Assembly (NCBI GenBank): GCA_029262855.1
Contig: JAJCYP010000050.1
Span: forward strand, 1-64,000
Origin: Bacteroidota bacterium
GTDB taxonomy: Bacteria > Bacteroidota > Rhodothermia > Rhodothermales > UBA10348
Length of the DNA: 64,000 nucleotides
Direction of reading: 5' to 3'
Positions 19,881-27,785 of this stretch are shown here, piece after piece. The notes under the pieces were generated by a model. That model worked only from the letters and a program-made list of their open reading frames with translations, searched no databases and was not told the DNA's origin. Position 1 is the stretch's first letter, and every line of letters starts with the position of its first letter. The position numbers and the translations under genes are program-made.

Positions 19881-20837
19881 TCAGGCATTGGCGACGACCA
19901 CCGCCTCAGCCATCGTCCGAAGCGCTGCTTTCAGTCCTTCGGGCTCCAGGATCTCGACTTCCGTTCCAAACCGCAGCAGCCATGCCGCCACATACTCGAG
20001 ATTGTCGAACCGGAACGTGACGGTCGTACTCCCGTCCTCCACGACCTCGGCATCCAATCGCGCCGGAATTCCCTGTTTCGCGCGGCGGTACACGTCCCCG
20101 CTGAAACGGAGCACTATTTCCCTGGTGGCCTGGCGTACGCCGCGAGCTTCGAGGTGTCTGACAAGGTCGAAACCCTCGGGTCGCTGAAACCCCTCAGACA
20201 GGACGTGCATCGTCTCGATGCGGTCCAATCGGAAGTTTCTCACCTCGCCTCGAAGGTGGTCGAATGCGATCAGATTCCAATGGTCCACATAGTAGACCAG
20301 ACCAAGCGGGTCCACGGTTCGCCGGGTGCTCTCGCCTCGTGACCCCACGAAATACGACATGATCACCTTACGCTGTCGAGCGACGGCCTCGCTCAGCCGA
20401 TACCACCTGCCCTCGTCCGCGCGGGCCTCCTCCTGAGCGGCATGTATCCAGTAGGGATCGAGTACTGTTTTTTCCCGGAGGCTATCGATATAGTCCTTGA
20501 CTTCGCGCGGCAGTACCGATCTGATCTTCAGCCCAACCTGGTCTGCGTCTGCTCGCAGCGAGGCCTCGGACTGGAGCTTCATGAACTCGGTTCCCATGAG
20601 TAGTGTGGCCGCCTCGCGGGCGGTCAGCATCAGGGGCGGGAGTTGATAGCCTTCCAGAATCTCGTACCCCCCCTCCTCGGCATAGGTCAGCGGTACGCCC
20701 GATTCGGTGAGTGCGCGCAGATCCCTGAACACCGTCCTTCGGCTGACGCCGAAGTGCTCCGCCAGATCGCGGGAGCTCATGTTGGGCTTGTTCTGGAGAA
20801 AGAGGACCAGCGCAAAGAGGCGCTCGGTCCTGTTCAT
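19881..20837 (-). CDS. WYL-domain transcriptional regulator
   Basis: A 318-residue DeoR/YafY-type regulator: an N-terminal helix-turn-helix (DLAEHFGVSRRTVFRDLRAL, about 25-44) followed by a WYL domain around 130-210 (YYVDHWNLIAFDHLRGEVRNFRLDRI) and a C-terminal WCX-type region. WYL domains sense ligands or single-stranded DNA, and relatives act in DNA-damage responses. The long upstream open frame is a shadow of rsmG: the ATG at 20837 has a clear GAGGAG ribosome site six bases before it, which decides the start. It is divergent from nothing; it follows rsmG by 59 bases on the same strand. Confidence 0.9.
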   Translation of the reverse strand: MNRTERLFALVLFLQNKPNMSSRDLAEHFGVSRRTVFRDLRALTESGVPLTYAEEGGYEILEGYQLPPLMLTAREAATLLMGTEFMKLQSEASLRADADQVGLKIRSVLPREVKDYIDSLREKTVLDPYWIHAAQEEARADEGRWYRLSEAVARQRKVIMSYFVGSRGESTRRTVDPLGLVYYVDHWNLIAFDHLRGEVRNFRLDRIETMHVLSEGFQRPEGFDLVRHLEARGVRQATREIVLRFSGDVYRRAKQGIPARLDAEVVEDGSTTVTFRFDNLEYVAAWLLRFGTEVEILEPEGLKAALRTMAEAVVVANA

Positions 20838-20843
20838 TCTCCG

Positions 20844-20849
20844 CTCCTC
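20844..20849 (-). promoter_or_regulatory. ribosome binding site deciding the WYL-regulator start
   Basis: GAGGAG on the minus strand, six bases before the ATG at 20837. It supports this start over the ATG at 20858 and over the much longer frame that overlaps rsmG. Confidence 0.7.
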
Positions 20850-20896
20850 ATTTCGCATCGGCCGGCCTGCTTGGCGTTGCTGTTTGGTGTTGCCGA

Positions 20897-21640
20897 TCAG
20901 CGCCCATCTCGACCCGGCTTGGGATCGAGCCGGGGCCTGACGTGCAGAATATACTTGTCCTCGAACCCAGTCCCCTGAACAATTGTGTCCAGGCGCCATT
21001 GCTCGACCTCCACCTTTTTCACCTGACGGATTTCCTTCGCGAGGTCCCCGCCCTTCAGGCAAATGAGGCCGGGCTCCCAGATGGAACGGGCATCGGTCGA
21101 CGGCGCGCCTCCGGCTTCCAGCTGCCCGGGCGCGCGGTCGCGGGGTGCACCGACGCCGAGCGCCCCAGCGCCTGCGCGCTTGGACCACTGCCACAATTTT
21201 CTCAGGGGAGCCGCGGCCCTCGAGACGAAGTAGGCCGCCTGGCCTTCCCAGGCCTCCGCGCGGCCGTTCCAGACCACCACGTTCTCCAGCCCGAGGCTCC
21301 GCACCATCGACTTGAGCGCCGCCGTCTTCTTAGAGGTGCTGTCGACGGCTACCACCTGGACATGCGGAAATGCGATGGCCAACGGAATGGCTGGCAATCC
21401 GCCACCCGTCCCCCAGTCGACCACCACCGCGTCGTCCGGAAAACGCCTTGCTGCCAACGACAGACAATGCGGAATGTGGCGCCAACGCACCTCGGTCACA
21501 GAACCCCGGGCAACGAGGTTGACCCGCCTGTTCCAGTCTCCGAGGGCTGACGCATAGGCGTCCAGCAGAGGGAGGCGTGACGGATCAACCCATGACTCCG
21601 GATCTGCTGGCGGCATCATCTCATGTTTCACGTGAAACAT
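20897..21640 (-). CDS. rsmG: 16S rRNA (guanine527-N7)-methyltransferase
   Basis: Methylates G527 of 16S rRNA using SAM. The 247-residue product has the class I methyltransferase glycine loop [20 protein letters not shown] and the acidic [15 protein letters not shown] segment. Between the usual VSRAA segment and the conserved [14 protein letters not shown] strand lies an unusually long glycine/alanine-rich loop ([17 protein letters not shown] and following). The chosen start, MFHVKH at 21640, overlaps the mnmG 3' end by 20 bases and is written by the parS palindrome. ATG at 21619, one base after the mnmG stop, is an equally possible start. It is the last gene of the rpmH-to-rsmG run. Confidence 0.93.
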   Translation of the reverse strand: MFHVKHEMMPPADPESWVDPSRLPLLDAYASALGDWNRRVNLVARGSVTEVRWRHIPHCLSLAARRFPDDAVVVDWGTGGGLPAIPLAIAFPHVQVVAVDSTSKKTAALKSMVRSLGLENVVVWNGRAEAWEGQAAYFVSRAAAPLRKLWQWSKRAGAGALGVGAPRDRAPGQLEAGGAPSTDARSIWEPGLICLKGGDLAKEIRQVKKVEVEQWRLDTIVQGTGFEDKYILHVRPRLDPKPGRDGR

Positions 21641-23513
21641 CCATTTTTTTGAGCGCGACGGAGAGGACGGCAACATCAGCCGCTCGAACCCCCGAGACGC
21701 GTGAGGCTTGACCCAGGTTCTCCGGGCCAATCAGGGCCAACTTCTCCCTGGCCTCCGAAGACAGCGACTTCATTCCGGCGTAGTCAAAAGACGACGGAAT
21801 ACGCACATGCTCCATGGAGGCTACCGACTCGGCGGCAAGCCGGGCCCGCTCAACGTAGCCCTCATACTTGAGGTCGATCTCGACCAGCGCCGCCGTGTCC
21901 ACCGTTCCCGGGCAGGGCTCGATGACGTCCTCGCGAGCGTCCAGGTGATCCACCAGATCGGGTAGGGACACCTCGGGTCTCAAGGCGATGCGGGCGATCT
22001 TCTCGGGTCGCTTGATCGCGCTAGTACCCACGCCGGCCAGGTAATCGTTAACCGCCTCCGGACTGGCGGTCACGGACTCGACTGCGGCCCGGGACTTCGC
22101 AACGGCGCTCTGGCGGAGCTCTGATCGACGATACCGCTCCTCACTCGCCAAACCCAACTGGTAGCCAAGCCCCGTGAGTCTGGCATCCGCGTTGTCCTGG
22201 CGAAGAAGAATGCGATGCTCGGCGCGTGACGTAAACATCCGGTAAGGCTCGTCCGTGCCCTTGGCCACAAGGTCATCAATCAGCACACCGATGTAGGCCT
22301 GGTCACGCCGCAACACGACACCCTCCTCGCCGCGGATGCGAAGAGCAGCGTTGATACCAGCCATGAGGCCCTGGGCGGCGGCCTCCTCGTACCCTGTGGT
22401 TCCGTTGATCTGCCCTGCGAAGAAGAGGCCGGCCACGTTCTTGGTTTCCAACGTGTATCGGACCTGGTACGGCGGAAAGTAGTCGTACTCGATGGCGTAG
22501 CCCGGCCGAAGCATGTGTACGGACTCGAAACCCGGTATCTGCCGCAACGCCCGAAACTGAACGTCCTCCGGCAAGGAGGTCGAGAATCCGTTCAGATACA
22601 CTTCGTTCGTGTGGAGACCCTCTGGCTCGACAAAAAGCTGGTGGCGATCTCTATCCGCAAAACGATCGATCTTGTCCTCGATCGAAGGACAATAGCGGGG
22701 GCCCTTCCCTTCGATACGGCCGGCAAACATCGGGCTTCGATCGAACCCTTCCTTCAGCAATTCGTGGACTGCGGGATTGGTGTGGGTAAGGTGGCAACTG
22801 ATTTGGCTGACCGGTACCTGATCCGTGAGATAGGAGAAGGGGCTCGGGTTGCTGTCGCCAAACTGCTCCTCCATCCGGGCATAATCCAGGGATCGGCCAT
22901 CGAGACGCGGAGGCGTGCCCGTCTTCAACCGGCCCGACTCAAATCCCAATTCGCGCAAAGACCCGGTTATCCCAGTTGCGGCGCGCTCTCCAATCCGTCC
23001 GCCACCGAAACGCTGCTCACCGACATGGACCACCCCATTGAGAAACGTACCATTCGTCAGAACCACGCACCGGGCGCGGATTTCTTCCGCCAGTTGCGTC
23101 CGGACGCCCCGAATGCTCCCTGCTTCAGAGACAAGGGAAGTAACCGTGTCCGAGCGCAGGTAGAGCCGTGGGGTGTGGTCCAAGACTTCCCGAACGCGGG
23201 CCGCGTACAGGAGACGGTCACACTGAGCCCTTGGGCTCCACATTGCCGGACCCTTTCGACGGTTGAGCATTCGAAACTGGATGCCCGCGGCGTCCGTGAC
23301 GATACCCATCAAACCACCCAACGCGTCGATCTCCCGTGCAATCTGGCCCTTTCCGATGCCACCAATGGCCGGGTTGCAGGACATCTTCCCCACAACGTCC
23401 AAGTTCATTGAAATCAACAATGTACGCGCTCCCATCCGGGCAGCCGAGTGCGCGGCCTCCGCACCCGCGTGTCCGCCACCGACCACGATGATATCGTAGG
23501 TATCCCCGGTCAC
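21621..23513 (-). CDS. mnmG: tRNA U34 5-carboxymethylaminomethyl modification enzyme MnmG
   Basis: FAD-dependent subunit (GidA) that with MnmE modifies wobble U34 of certain tRNAs. The 630-residue product begins with the dinucleotide fold [19 protein letters not shown], then [24 protein letters not shown], and shows [11 protein letters not shown] and the conserved [17 protein letters not shown]. Length is normal. Its start overlaps the mnmE stop by four bases (ATGA type), indicating coupled translation with its partner subunit. Its stop lies inside the start of rsmG. Confidence 0.98.
   Translation of the reverse strand: MTGDTYDIIVVGGGHAGAEAAHSAARMGARTLLISMNLDVVGKMSCNPAIGGIGKGQIAREIDALGGLMGIVTDAAGIQFRMLNRRKGPAMWSPRAQCDRLLYAARVREVLDHTPRLYLRSDTVTSLVSEAGSIRGVRTQLAEEIRARCVVLTNGTFLNGVVHVGEQRFGGGRIGERAATGITGSLRELGFESGRLKTGTPPRLDGRSLDYARMEEQFGDSNPSPFSYLTDQVPVSQISCHLTHTNPAVHELLKEGFDRSPMFAGRIEGKGPRYCPSIEDKIDRFADRDRHQLFVEPEGLHTNEVYLNGFSTSLPEDVQFRALRQIPGFESVHMLRPGYAIEYDYFPPYQVRYTLETKNVAGLFFAGQINGTTGYEEAAAQGLMAGINAALRIRGEEGVVLRRDQAYIGVLIDDLVAKGTDEPYRMFTSRAEHRILLRQDNADARLTGLGYQLGLASEERYRRSELRQSAVAKSRAAVESVTASPEAVNDYLAGVGTSAIKRPEKIARIALRPEVSLPDLVDHLDAREDVIEPCPGTVDTAALVEIDLKYEGYVERARLAAESVASMEHVRIPSSFDYAGMKSLSSEAREKLALIGPENLGQASRVSGVRAADVAVLSVALKKMDVSRET
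21624..21639. other. parS: parS centromere site (ParB binding)
   Basis: The 16-base palindrome TGTTTCACGTGAAACA matches the consensus parS sequence of Bacillus subtilis at all positions, and the symmetry extends one base further on each side (21623-21640). ParB/Spo0J spreads from such sites, which cluster near the chromosomal origin. It sits inside coding sequence: it encodes the last residues of MnmG and the first of RsmG. This is the only perfect copy I noticed; parA and parB are not in the window. Confidence 0.9.
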
Positions 23514-24934
23514 TTTCCGATACAGAATCGGCCGAATATTTCGGAGAGGATGTCTTCGTTCGTGATCTCGCCAGTGATGAGCCCGATCGCTTCCAACGCC
23601 GACCTCAACTCAAAAGACAAGAGCTCGCCTCCGCTTCCGGAAGCAAGGAGTTCCGCCGTTCTACCCATGGCATCACGCGCGTCCTGCAGATGACGCTGGT
23701 GGCGCTCATTTATCATCCCATCCGAGGAATCAAAATCTCGAAGCGCGCGAGGAAGCACAGTCCGAATTCCTTCCAGCAGCGCTTCCAATTCTTCCGGACG
23801 GTCGATGGCTCTTTTGGCGGAGATGGATACCTGCGGTAGCCCCGCCACAGCACCCGTTCCCGAGATACGCGAATTACGCCCCAAAACCTCTCCCAAATCG
23901 CCCGTTAACAAATCGGCCTTGTTCGCTACCAGAAGCGTGCTGACAGGGCCGTTTTCGCCCATTTGGGCCTGAAGGAAGCTGACTTCTCGATCTCTCAGAG
24001 GCTCCGAAGAATCGAAGACGTATAGTAGCACGTCTGCGGAGGCTATGAGGGCCTCTGTTCGACGCACCCCGTCGAGCTCAATTTCGTCGCCAGAGATGCG
24101 AATCCCCGCCGTGTCGGTGAGTCGGAGCAACAATCCGTCAAGCTCCATCTGCGACTCGACGAAATCGCGAGTGGTCCCGGGGGTACTGCTTACAATAACC
24201 CGATCACTTCCAACAAGCGCATTGAGAAGTGTCGACTTCCCCGCATTGGGTCGCCCGGCCAAGACCACCAGGATTCCGTCACGCCATCGATCGGTGAGGC
24301 TCGCCGCGCCAAGCATTTCCTCGACGGTGCGTCGAAGCGTCGCGAGTAGCCGGACGATCTCCTGCCGATCGGCGAACTCTGCATCCTCCTCGCCGAAATC
24401 CAGCTCGAGTTCGACCAGACCACAGGTTTGCAGCAACTGTGCGCGCAGCTCCGCCAGCCGACGCTTGAGCCGACCCTGAAGTTGGCGAGCCGATGCGCGG
24501 TGAGCGGCCGATGAGCGAGAGTGAATGAGATCAATCACGGCCTCTGCCTGATCGAGGTCCAGCTTGCCGTTCAGGAAAGCCCGGCGTGTAAACTCCCCGG
24601 GCTCAGCAGGACTGGCTCCCGCATCGAGCAGCGCTGACAGCACGGCTGAGGGAACGGTATCGCCACCGTGACAGGTGAGTTCGACAACGTCCTCACCGGT
24701 GGATGATGTCGGAGCACGGAATACCGTAGCAACCGCCTCATCCAGAAGATGGCCACTCGCGTCCAAGACGCGCCCAAACCAAGCGGTGTGTGACTCGACC
24801 GTCCCGAGGTCCCGGGTCCCTTGGAAAACGCGAGACGCAATGTGAACCGCCTCAGGTCCCGATACCCGCACTATCGACAGTGCTGATTCTCCCCGGGCGG
24901 TGGCGATGGCGGCTATTGAGGAGCCGCCACGCAC
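23510..24934 (-). CDS. mnmE: tRNA modification GTPase MnmE
   Basis: GTPase partner of MnmG in U34 modification. The 474-residue protein has the N-terminal folate-binding domain ([20 protein letters not shown]) and a helical domain with the inserted G domain ([24 protein letters not shown]). It ends in the C-terminal CIGK motif. The GTG start at 24934 directly follows the yidC stop; a purine-rich yidC tail (GGAAGAAGAAG) provides the ribosome site. It is part of the rpmH-rnpA-yidC-mnmE-mnmG-rsmG run. Confidence 0.98.
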   Translation of the reverse strand: MRGGSSIAAIATARGESALSIVRVSGPEAVHIASRVFQGTRDLGTVESHTAWFGRVLDASGHLLDEAVATVFRAPTSSTGEDVVELTCHGGDTVPSAVLSALLDAGASPAEPGEFTRRAFLNGKLDLDQAEAVIDLIHSRSSAAHRASARQLQGRLKRRLAELRAQLLQTCGLVELELDFGEEDAEFADRQEIVRLLATLRRTVEEMLGAASLTDRWRDGILVVLAGRPNAGKSTLLNALVGSDRVIVSSTPGTTRDFVESQMELDGLLLRLTDTAGIRISGDEIELDGVRRTEALIASADVLLYVFDSSEPLRDREVSFLQAQMGENGPVSTLLVANKADLLTGDLGEVLGRNSRISGTGAVAGLPQVSISAKRAIDRPEELEALLEGIRTVLPRALRDFDSSDGMINERHQRHLQDARDAMGRTAELLASGSGGELLSFELRSALEAIGLITGEITNEDILSEIFGRFCIGK

Positions 24935-26728
24935 TTACTTCTTCTTCCGCTTGCCGCCTGAGCCCTTCGGGCGAGCGCGGCCAGCCTTGGTCACCTTTAC
25001 AGGTGCCAGTTCCTCAGGGTGTTTATGCAGGTTCCGGTTGATCATCTTCTGCTGCGCAGCCGAAAGCACATTGTAGCAGAGGTAATAGAGGTTGAGACCG
25101 GCAGCCAATCGGTTGAAGATCACGAAGATCATGACCGGGAAGACGTACATGAACATCTTCGCCTGAGCACCCGATGACGGGCTGGCCTGCAAACGCATCT
25201 GGACGACCATCGAGAGACCCATCAGAACGGTGAAGCCGGATACGAAATCCCCATACATCGGGATGGTGAACGGCAGACTCAGGATAACGTCGGGCGCCGA
25301 GAGGTCGGTCGCCCACAGGAATCCCTGCTGCCTTATCTCGATGGCCTGCGGGAGAAACTGCCAAAGGGCGATGATGATCGGGTACTGCAACAGCATGGGC
25401 AGACAGCCCCCAACAGGGTTCACCCCGGTCTCCTTGTACATCTTCATCATCGCCTCCTGCTGCTTGGCCGGCGAGTCGGCGTACTTGGCCTTAATGGCCT
25501 CCATACGCGGCTGTAGTTCCCGCATCTTGGCCATGCTGGTAAACGATGACTTCGTCAGCGGGTAGAGCAGCATCTTCACCAGAATGGAGAAGAGGATGAT
25601 CACCAGCCCGTAGTTCGGAATGAAGCTGGCCAGGAAGCTGAAGACCGGTGCAAAGAAGTACTTCGCCAGAGGCCGGGTGAGCTTGGCAAAGAATGACCAG
25701 CCGAAGTCTACCATGTTGTAGAGGTCCGCATCGTACCGACGAATACGGGACAACTCCATGGGGCCCATATACAACCGGAAGTTGTCGGACTCAACCGGCG
25801 GACCCATCGCCAGGCTGGCCGAGTACTGCAGACTCAGGCCCGGATCCGAAAGCTCACCAAACCGCTCGCCGATCAATTCCGCGCCGCGACCCGGCTGATC
25901 CGGAAGGATGACGGTGGTAAAGTACTTGCCCTTGATGGCCACCCAATCGACGTCTCCGCGGATGGAGTTCTCCGAATAGGTCTCGTCCATGACCTTGGCA
26001 AACTCAACCGCGCCCCCGCTCTTCGCGAAGGCACCGGTGGCACGCACCTCGTTCTCCCGGTCGATCTCGGTAAACGGAATGGCCCCGTTCCAGATAAGCT
26101 CGTAACCCGCCGGCGTCAGGAACGTCTCGGATCCGGTCATCGCCACCTCGAACCCTACCTCATAGGTATCCGGGGCGAACGTATAGACCATGGAAATCGA
26201 GCCGCTTCCCACACGCGAGGTCATCTTAACCTGCACGGGCGCACTGCCAACCTCAAGCGCGTCCCTGGACGTATCGCTCTCGAAGAAGAAGCTGCGGCTA
26301 TCGTACACCCGGTTCGAGGGTGTGGTAAACACCATCCCCAGTGCGCCTGCCTCTGACAGATCCACCAACTGCACCAGACTGGAGTCTGCGGCGTCGTGGT
26401 AGTCCTTCAACTCGAATGAAACCAGCGTCCCACCCTTCGTGGACAGGACAGCGGTATACAGCGACGATGAGATCCGAATCGTGCGCTCAACCCCGTTGGA
26501 AACCCCGGCAATGGTCGAGTCGGAGGACAATTCGTCCGGCGTTCTCAGCGATTCGCGGCCCAATTGGCGAGGGGCCTCTACTGGCTCCGGCGGCGAGATT
26601 TCCTCGACCTGGACCGTGTCCGGTGAGGACAACTCCGCAGGAGGCTGAATTGGGGGCGCCAGCCAGGTGAGCCAAACCACCATGATCAGGGCGATCAGAA
26701 TGGTGGCTGTTACGACGTTACGATCCAC
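24935..26728 (-). CDS. yidC: membrane protein insertase YidC
   Basis: Inserts proteins into the inner membrane alone or with SecYEG. The 597-residue product has an N-terminal membrane anchor (residues about 5-24), a large periplasmic beta-super-sandwich domain with low conservation, and the C-terminal 60KD_IMP core. That core carries KPLAKYFFAP-like and NPVGGCLPMLLQYPIIIALW motifs and ends in a lysine-rich tail suited to ribosome contact. Its start overlaps the rnpA 3' end by 11 bases. No yidD is present between rnpA and yidC. Confidence 0.98.
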   Translation of the reverse strand: MDRNVVTATILIALIMVVWLTWLAPPIQPPAELSSPDTVQVEEISPPEPVEAPRQLGRESLRTPDELSSDSTIAGVSNGVERTIRISSSLYTAVLSTKGGTLVSFELKDYHDAADSSLVQLVDLSEAGALGMVFTTPSNRVYDSRSFFFESDTSRDALEVGSAPVQVKMTSRVGSGSISMVYTFAPDTYEVGFEVAMTGSETFLTPAGYELIWNGAIPFTEIDRENEVRATGAFAKSGGAVEFAKVMDETYSENSIRGDVDWVAIKGKYFTTVILPDQPGRGAELIGERFGELSDPGLSLQYSASLAMGPPVESDNFRLYMGPMELSRIRRYDADLYNMVDFGWSFFAKLTRPLAKYFFAPVFSFLASFIPNYGLVIILFSILVKMLLYPLTKSSFTSMAKMRELQPRMEAIKAKYADSPAKQQEAMMKMYKETGVNPVGGCLPMLLQYPIIIALWQFLPQAIEIRQQGFLWATDLSAPDVILSLPFTIPMYGDFVSGFTVLMGLSMVVQMRLQASPSSGAQAKMFMYVFPVMIFVIFNRLAAGLNLYYLCYNVLSAAQQKMINRNLHKHPEELAPVKVTKAGRARPKGSGGKRKKK

Positions 26729-27224
26729 GAATCAATTGGTCTGGAGTGAACCCGATTCCGGGAGGAGTTGCACGGCCAAGGCGTCGAACCAATTCGACGA
26801 CCGTTCCCGACAGGTCGTGCGCCAGGCGGCTACCACGGGGGTGCCCACCCGAACCAGCGTCCAAAACCAACACGGTAACCCCAAACTCAGGGGGGACGCT
26901 GCCTTCCATTTCGGACCTCAGTTCGGGCAAAGCCTGAACGCGAAAAGCCTCCCTCAACTGCCGGCGCCGCCGGGTTCGGGAGACTCCACGAAGGTCACGC
27001 CTCGTGGCAACGCCCATCTGTACGCGGGTCCCGGGGGGCAGTTGCGCCGCCTCAACAAGGCGAGCAGCAACGGTGATAGGCCCCGTTCTTACACGGGCTA
27101 CAGCAGGATCTCCTCGACGGAAAAGCGCCCGTATCAGCGGCCGCCTCTTGAGGCGGGAGCTGCGCGGGTATCTTTTTGACTCCGGGAGTTGCCCCCCGGC
27201 GCCGGAAGTCCGGCCCGTCTGCAC
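26718..27224 (-). CDS. rnpA: ribonuclease P protein component
   Basis: Protein subunit of RNase P, which matures tRNA 5' ends. The core segment (SSRLKRRPLIRALFRRGDP, then GVATRRDLRGVSRTRRRRQLREAFR) carries the arginine-rich RNR-like motif that binds the catalytic RNA. At 168 residues it is longer than the usual 110-130, with about 45 extra C-terminal residues. The start is GTG at 27224, one base after the rpmH stop; the first 15 residues are not conserved, so a later start is possible. The position between rpmH and yidC strongly supports the call. Confidence 0.93.
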   Translation of the reverse strand: MQTGRTSGAGGQLPESKRYPRSSRLKRRPLIRALFRRGDPAVARVRTGPITVAARLVEAAQLPPGTRVQMGVATRRDLRGVSRTRRRRQLREAFRVQALPELRSEMEGSVPPEFGVTVLVLDAGSGGHPRGSRLAHDLSGTVVELVRRLGRATPPGIGFTPDQLIRGS

Positions 27225-27225
27225 G

Positions 27226-27381
27226 CTACTTCGTGGCGCGCGTGTCGTGGACCGTCAATACTTTCCGGCCCTTTGCACGGCGGCGGGCAAGCAACTTGCG
27301 TCCGTTCTTGGTGGCCATGCGCGATCGGAAACCGTGCTTGTTTGCACGCTTGCGTCGGCTAGGCTGATAGGTAGGTTTCAT
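27226..27381 (-). CDS. rpmH: 50S ribosomal protein L34
   Basis: A 51-residue, strongly basic ribosomal protein with the universal L34 pattern: [19 protein letters not shown], then [19 protein letters not shown]. The ATG at 27381 gives the family N-terminus; the longer frame upstream is not conserved. It heads the minus-strand run rpmH-rnpA-yidC-mnmE-mnmG-rsmG. In many bacteria dnaA lies divergently just upstream of rpmH; here that position is taken by a tRNA gene instead. Confidence 0.98.
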   Translation of the reverse strand: MKPTYQPSRRKRANKHGFRSRMATKNGRKLLARRRAKGRKVLTVHDTRATK

Positions 27382-27471
27382 TGCTCTGCGTTCTCGATGG
27401 GATGGCTGCCGCCAGAAAACGGCACAGAGGGCGAAAGATAAGACCTTTTTATCGGTCTCCAACGGCCCCGG

Positions 27472-27501
27472 TTGACTATCTTGTGAATGCCGTCCTATAA
27501 T
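27472..27501 (+). promoter_or_regulatory. promoter for tRNA-Gly
   Basis: TTGACT (27472-27477), an 18-base spacer and a perfect TATAAT (27496-27501), ending 10 bases before the tRNA 5' end. This is a textbook housekeeping sigma promoter in the right place. Confidence 0.8.
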
Positions 27502-27511
27502 GGTCGGCTAG

Positions 27512-27584
27512 GCGGGAATAGCTCAGTTGGTAGAGCATCAGCTTCCCAAGCTGAGGGTCGCGGGTTCGAGTCCCGTTTCCCGCT
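27512..27584 (+). tRNA. tRNA-Gly (anticodon CCC)
   Basis: A 73-base cloverleaf. The acceptor arm GCGGGAA pairs with TTCCCGC, the D arm is AGCTCAGTTGGTAGAGC, and the anticodon stem is TCAGC/GCTGA around the loop TTCCCAA (anticodon CCC). The T arm holds GGTTCGAGTCC. No CCA is encoded. A consensus promoter stands directly upstream. Confidence 0.95.
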
Positions 27585-27662
27585 CATTCCTTGCCACAAG
27601 CGGCCTGCTAACGCATCGGTCCCCCGCCGGTTGCCGCGCCTTCGGTCTGAATCCCCACTATG

Positions 27663-27736
27663 GGGCGGTTAGCTCAGCTGGTTAGAGCACCTGCTTTACA
27701 CGCAGGGGGTCACAGGTTCGAATCCTGTACCGCCCA
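27663..27736 (+). tRNA. tRNA-Val (anticodon TAC)
   Basis: A 74-base cloverleaf. GGGCGGT pairs with ACCGCCC, the D arm is AGCTCAGCTGGTTAGAGC, and the anticodon stem CCTGC/GCAGG surrounds the loop TTTACAC (anticodon TAC). The T arm is AGGTTCGAATCCT and the discriminator base is A. It lies 78 bases after tRNA-Gly and probably shares its transcript. Confidence 0.95.
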
Positions 27737-27750
27737 CAGATTGGATCGGT

Positions 27751-27771
27751 AAGCCTGGCGAATACAGGCTT
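27751..27771. terminator. possible bidirectional terminator hairpin
   Basis: Perfect 7-base inverted repeat AAGCCTG/CAGGCTT with a 7-base loop, placed between the converging tRNA-Val and sensor-kinase genes. There is no T tract on either side, so intrinsic termination is doubtful. Confidence 0.35.
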
Positions 27772-27785
27772 GGGCTCGGTGTAGG

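Noticed and set aside
20838-21194. N-terminal extension of the WYL regulator
   Set aside because: It overlaps rsmG in another frame and carries no conserved sequence; the GAGGAG site fixes the start at 20837.
27382-27511. replication origin upstream of rpmH
   Set aside because: No DnaA-box cluster or AT-rich unwinding tract is seen there, only the tRNA promoter and the rpmH leader.
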